From Actinomycetes bacterium (GTDB lineage Bacteria > Actinomycetota > Acidimicrobiia > Acidimicrobiales > RAAP-2): a stretch of 25,932 nucleotides of DNA. The DNA is taken from contig JAJYXE010000030.1 in assembly GCA_021791145.1 (NCBI GenBank), positions 1 to 25,932 of the forward strand. Reading direction: 5' to 3'. Below the pieces are notes generated by a model. It did not search any database. It was not told the DNA's origin and saw only the letters and a list, made by a program, of their open reading frames with translations. The translations under genes and the position numbers were made by a program. Below, one piece after another: positions 25,098 through 25,932 of this stretch. The first letter of the stretch is position 1. Each line of letters begins with the position of its first letter.

Positions 25098-25112
25098 TTA
25101 GACATCTTCTAA
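25098..25112. promoter_or_regulatory. Fur/PerR-like palindrome in the katG-fur intergenic region
   Basis: TTAGA, CATCT, TCTAA: perfect 5-bp arms with 5-base centre, 15 bases in an AT-rich patch between the divergent katG and fur genes, 52 bases from katG and 39 from fur. It fits the 7-1-7 form of PerR/Fur-type boxes (5 of 7 arm bases symmetric). Binding is inferred from form and position. Confidence 0.6.
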
Positions 25113-25130
25113 TACAGGACTCGGGATACG

Positions 25131-25149
25131 TCAAGAGCTATTCTCTTGA
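25131..25149. promoter_or_regulatory. Second inverted repeat, abutting the fur start codon
   Basis: TCAAGAG, CTATT, CTCTTGA: perfect 7-bp arms, ending 1 base before the ATG at 25151. It occupies the place where a ribosome-binding site would be, and no Shine-Dalgarno is seen. It may be a second regulator site or an mRNA hairpin controlling translation of fur. Confidence 0.55.
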
Positions 25150-25150
25150 A

Positions 25151-25606
25151 ATGGCCCCGACGGACCTTCTCAGCCGGCTCCGCGCCCGGCACTGGCGGCT
25201 GAGCGCCCAACGCCGCGCCGTGGCCGAGGTGCTCGCGGGCGACCACGTCCACCTCACCGCCGAACAGGTCCACGACCTCGCGCGCGAGCGGCTCCCCGAG
25301 ATCAGCAGGGCCACCGTCTACAACACCTTGAACGAGCTCGTCGCCATGGGCGAGCTGGCGATCGTCGACGTCGTGGACGGCCCCAAGCGCTACGACCCCA
25401 ACGTCACCGCGCACCACGACCACCTGGTGTGCGAAGGGTGCCACGCCATTCGAGACGTGCCACGCTCGACGCCGCCGCCGCGGGTCTCCGGCTCCGCCGC
25501 AGGCGGCTTCCTCCTCACGGGCGTGGAGGTCACCTATCGGGGGCTGTGCCCCGAGTGCGCCCGGCGCCACGGACTGCCCGCGGCACACGCCACGCGGGAC
25601 CGGTGA
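25151..25606 (+). CDS. furA: Fur-family regulator (FurA/PerR-type)
   Basis: Metal-dependent repressor of 151 residues, slightly longer than typical. The winged-helix DNA-binding part is at about 10-80 (LSAQRRAVAEVLAG; ISRATVYNTLNELVAMGELAI). The dimerisation part has HHDHLVCEGC (His88, His89, Asp90, His91, Cys94, Cys97) and CPEC (Cys133, Cys136), a complete Cys4 structural zinc site and histidines for the sensing metal. Its place next to katG makes a peroxide-sensing FurA/PerR role likely; iron or zinc sensing is less likely. Start: ATG 25151 begins the fold; an earlier in-frame codon at 25061 would include the promoter palindromes. The mycobacterial furA-katG pair is co-directional, whereas here they diverge. 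Confidence 0.93.
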   Translation: MAPTDLLSRLRARHWRLSAQRRAVAEVLAGDHVHLTAEQVHDLARERLPEISRATVYNTLNELVAMGELAIVDVVDGPKRYDPNVTAHHDHLVCEGCHAIRDVPRSTPPPRVSGSAAGGFLLTGVEVTYRGLCPECARRHGLPAAHATRDR

Positions 25607-25673
25607 GCTCGACGGCCGGCCGGCACTTCGCCGTCGCTGGTGGAGACCGCTCCGTCGCTCCGGGGCTGGCCGC

Positions 25674-25740
25674 GGCTGGTCGTGGGGCTGGTCGTGGGGC
25701 TGGTCGTGGGGCTGGTCGTGGAGCTGGTCGAGGGGCTAGT
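25674..25740. repeat. G-rich 12-bp tandem repeat before the pirin gene end
   Basis: About five head-to-tail copies of GGCTGGTCGTGG, the first four exact (25674, 25686, 25698, 25710), the last two decayed. GGGG runs recur every 12 bases, so the plus strand has G-quadruplex potential. The array lies in the gap between the fur gene and the convergent pirin gene and runs over the pirin stop codon. The rest of 25607-25673 holds nothing I recognise. Confidence 0.88.
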
Positions 25741-25932
25741 CGAGCCTCTCGACGAGGTCAACATCGCCAGGCTGGCGGTGGGGCAGCTCGGTGGCTGGAA
25801 TGCGGCCGAGCCGGCCCGCCTGGTAGTCCTCGAGCGCCTGGGCGATCTCGGCCCGGGTGTTCATGACGAACGGGCCGTAGTGCACGACGGGCTCGCGAAT
25901 CGGCCGTCCGCCGAGGACGAGGAGCTCGAGGT
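25736..25932 (-). CDS. Pirin-family protein, C-terminal part (5' end outside window)
   Basis: Minus-strand frame of 64 residues ending at TAG 25736-25738, with its start beyond the window's right edge. The sequence LELLVLGGRPIREPVV then HYGPFVMNTRAEIAQALEDYQAGRLGRIP is the highly conserved end of bicupin pirin proteins, which bind iron and in several bacteria have quercetinase-like or regulatory activity. It converges with the fur gene, so joint regulation is not implied. The last residues (ELPHRQPGDVDLVERLD) are beyond the conserved part. Family call is firm, role open. Confidence 0.85.
   Translation of the reverse strand, partial: LELLVLGGRPIREPVVHYGPFVMNTRAEIAQALEDYQAGRLGRIPATELPHRQPGDVDLVERLD

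Noticed and set aside
22992..25112. 706-codon plus-strand frame antisense to katG
   Set aside because: katG is complete with every catalytic residue; the antisense frame has no recognisable fold and is a codon-bias artefact.
22369..25134. 921-codon minus-strand frame overlapping katG and ykoE in another frame
   Set aside because: Arg/Ala/Pro-rich shadow of katG that also crosses the terminator and the TPP riboswitch.

Overview
The window is very GC-rich, tightly packed bacterial chromosome with strong G/C bias at third codon positions, many GTG starts and 4-bp GTGA gene overlaps. A KatG next to an Fur-family regulator, a TPP-riboswitch YkoEDC-type transporter and many acyl-CoA genes point to a high-GC actinobacterium. 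An acidimicrobial-type lineage is possible, but I cannot fix the taxonomy from sequence alone. No tRNA, rRNA, insertion sequence, phage or CRISPR array was seen, and no gene-free stretch exceeds about 300 bases.

Region 1 (1-16236) is a catabolic island. It begins with the 3' part of a family-5 (peptide/opine-type) ABC substrate-binding protein. Then come a crotonase, a class-III aminotransferase, a fused ADP-forming acyl-CoA synthetase with a TRHD(E/Q) repeat at its N-terminus, a TetR regulator, a PYROXD2-like FAD oxidoreductase, a small cupin, an acyl-CoA dehydrogenase, a Rieske oxygenase of the ENYxECYHC type, a TMADH/2,4-dienoyl-CoA-reductase-type flavoenzyme, a second TetR regulator and an ACAD10/11-like dehydrogenase. 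Five near-identical 21-bp palindromes (ATTGACTG, 6 nt, CAGTCTA or close variants) lie at the promoters of the aminotransferase, the synthetase, the tetR/FAD-oxidoreductase pair, the cupin/dehydrogenase pair and the Rieske gene. They define a local regulon that the first TetR protein probably controls. The enzyme set suggests oxidative attack on an imported, possibly N-methylated or amino-bearing, carboxylic acid, followed by CoA activation and beta-oxidation-like steps. The substrate is unknown.

Region 2 (16316-22804, all minus strand) reads from the right as a TPP riboswitch, ykoE, ykoD, ykoC, an APH-fold kinase, a possible 45-residue small protein and a glycogen-debranching-type glycosidase. 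Consecutive genes join by GTGA overlaps at 22101, 20638, 19889 and 18478. The front is a thiamine-precursor (HMP/thiamine) ECF transporter under thiamine pyrophosphate control. The kinase is a good candidate for a thiamine or precursor kinase. Why the glycosidase is at the end is unclear.

Region 3 (22830-25606) is a katG/fur divergent pair for peroxide defence, with two short palindromes between the genes. The window ends with a G-rich 12-bp tandem repeat and the C-terminal part of a pirin-family protein on the minus strand.
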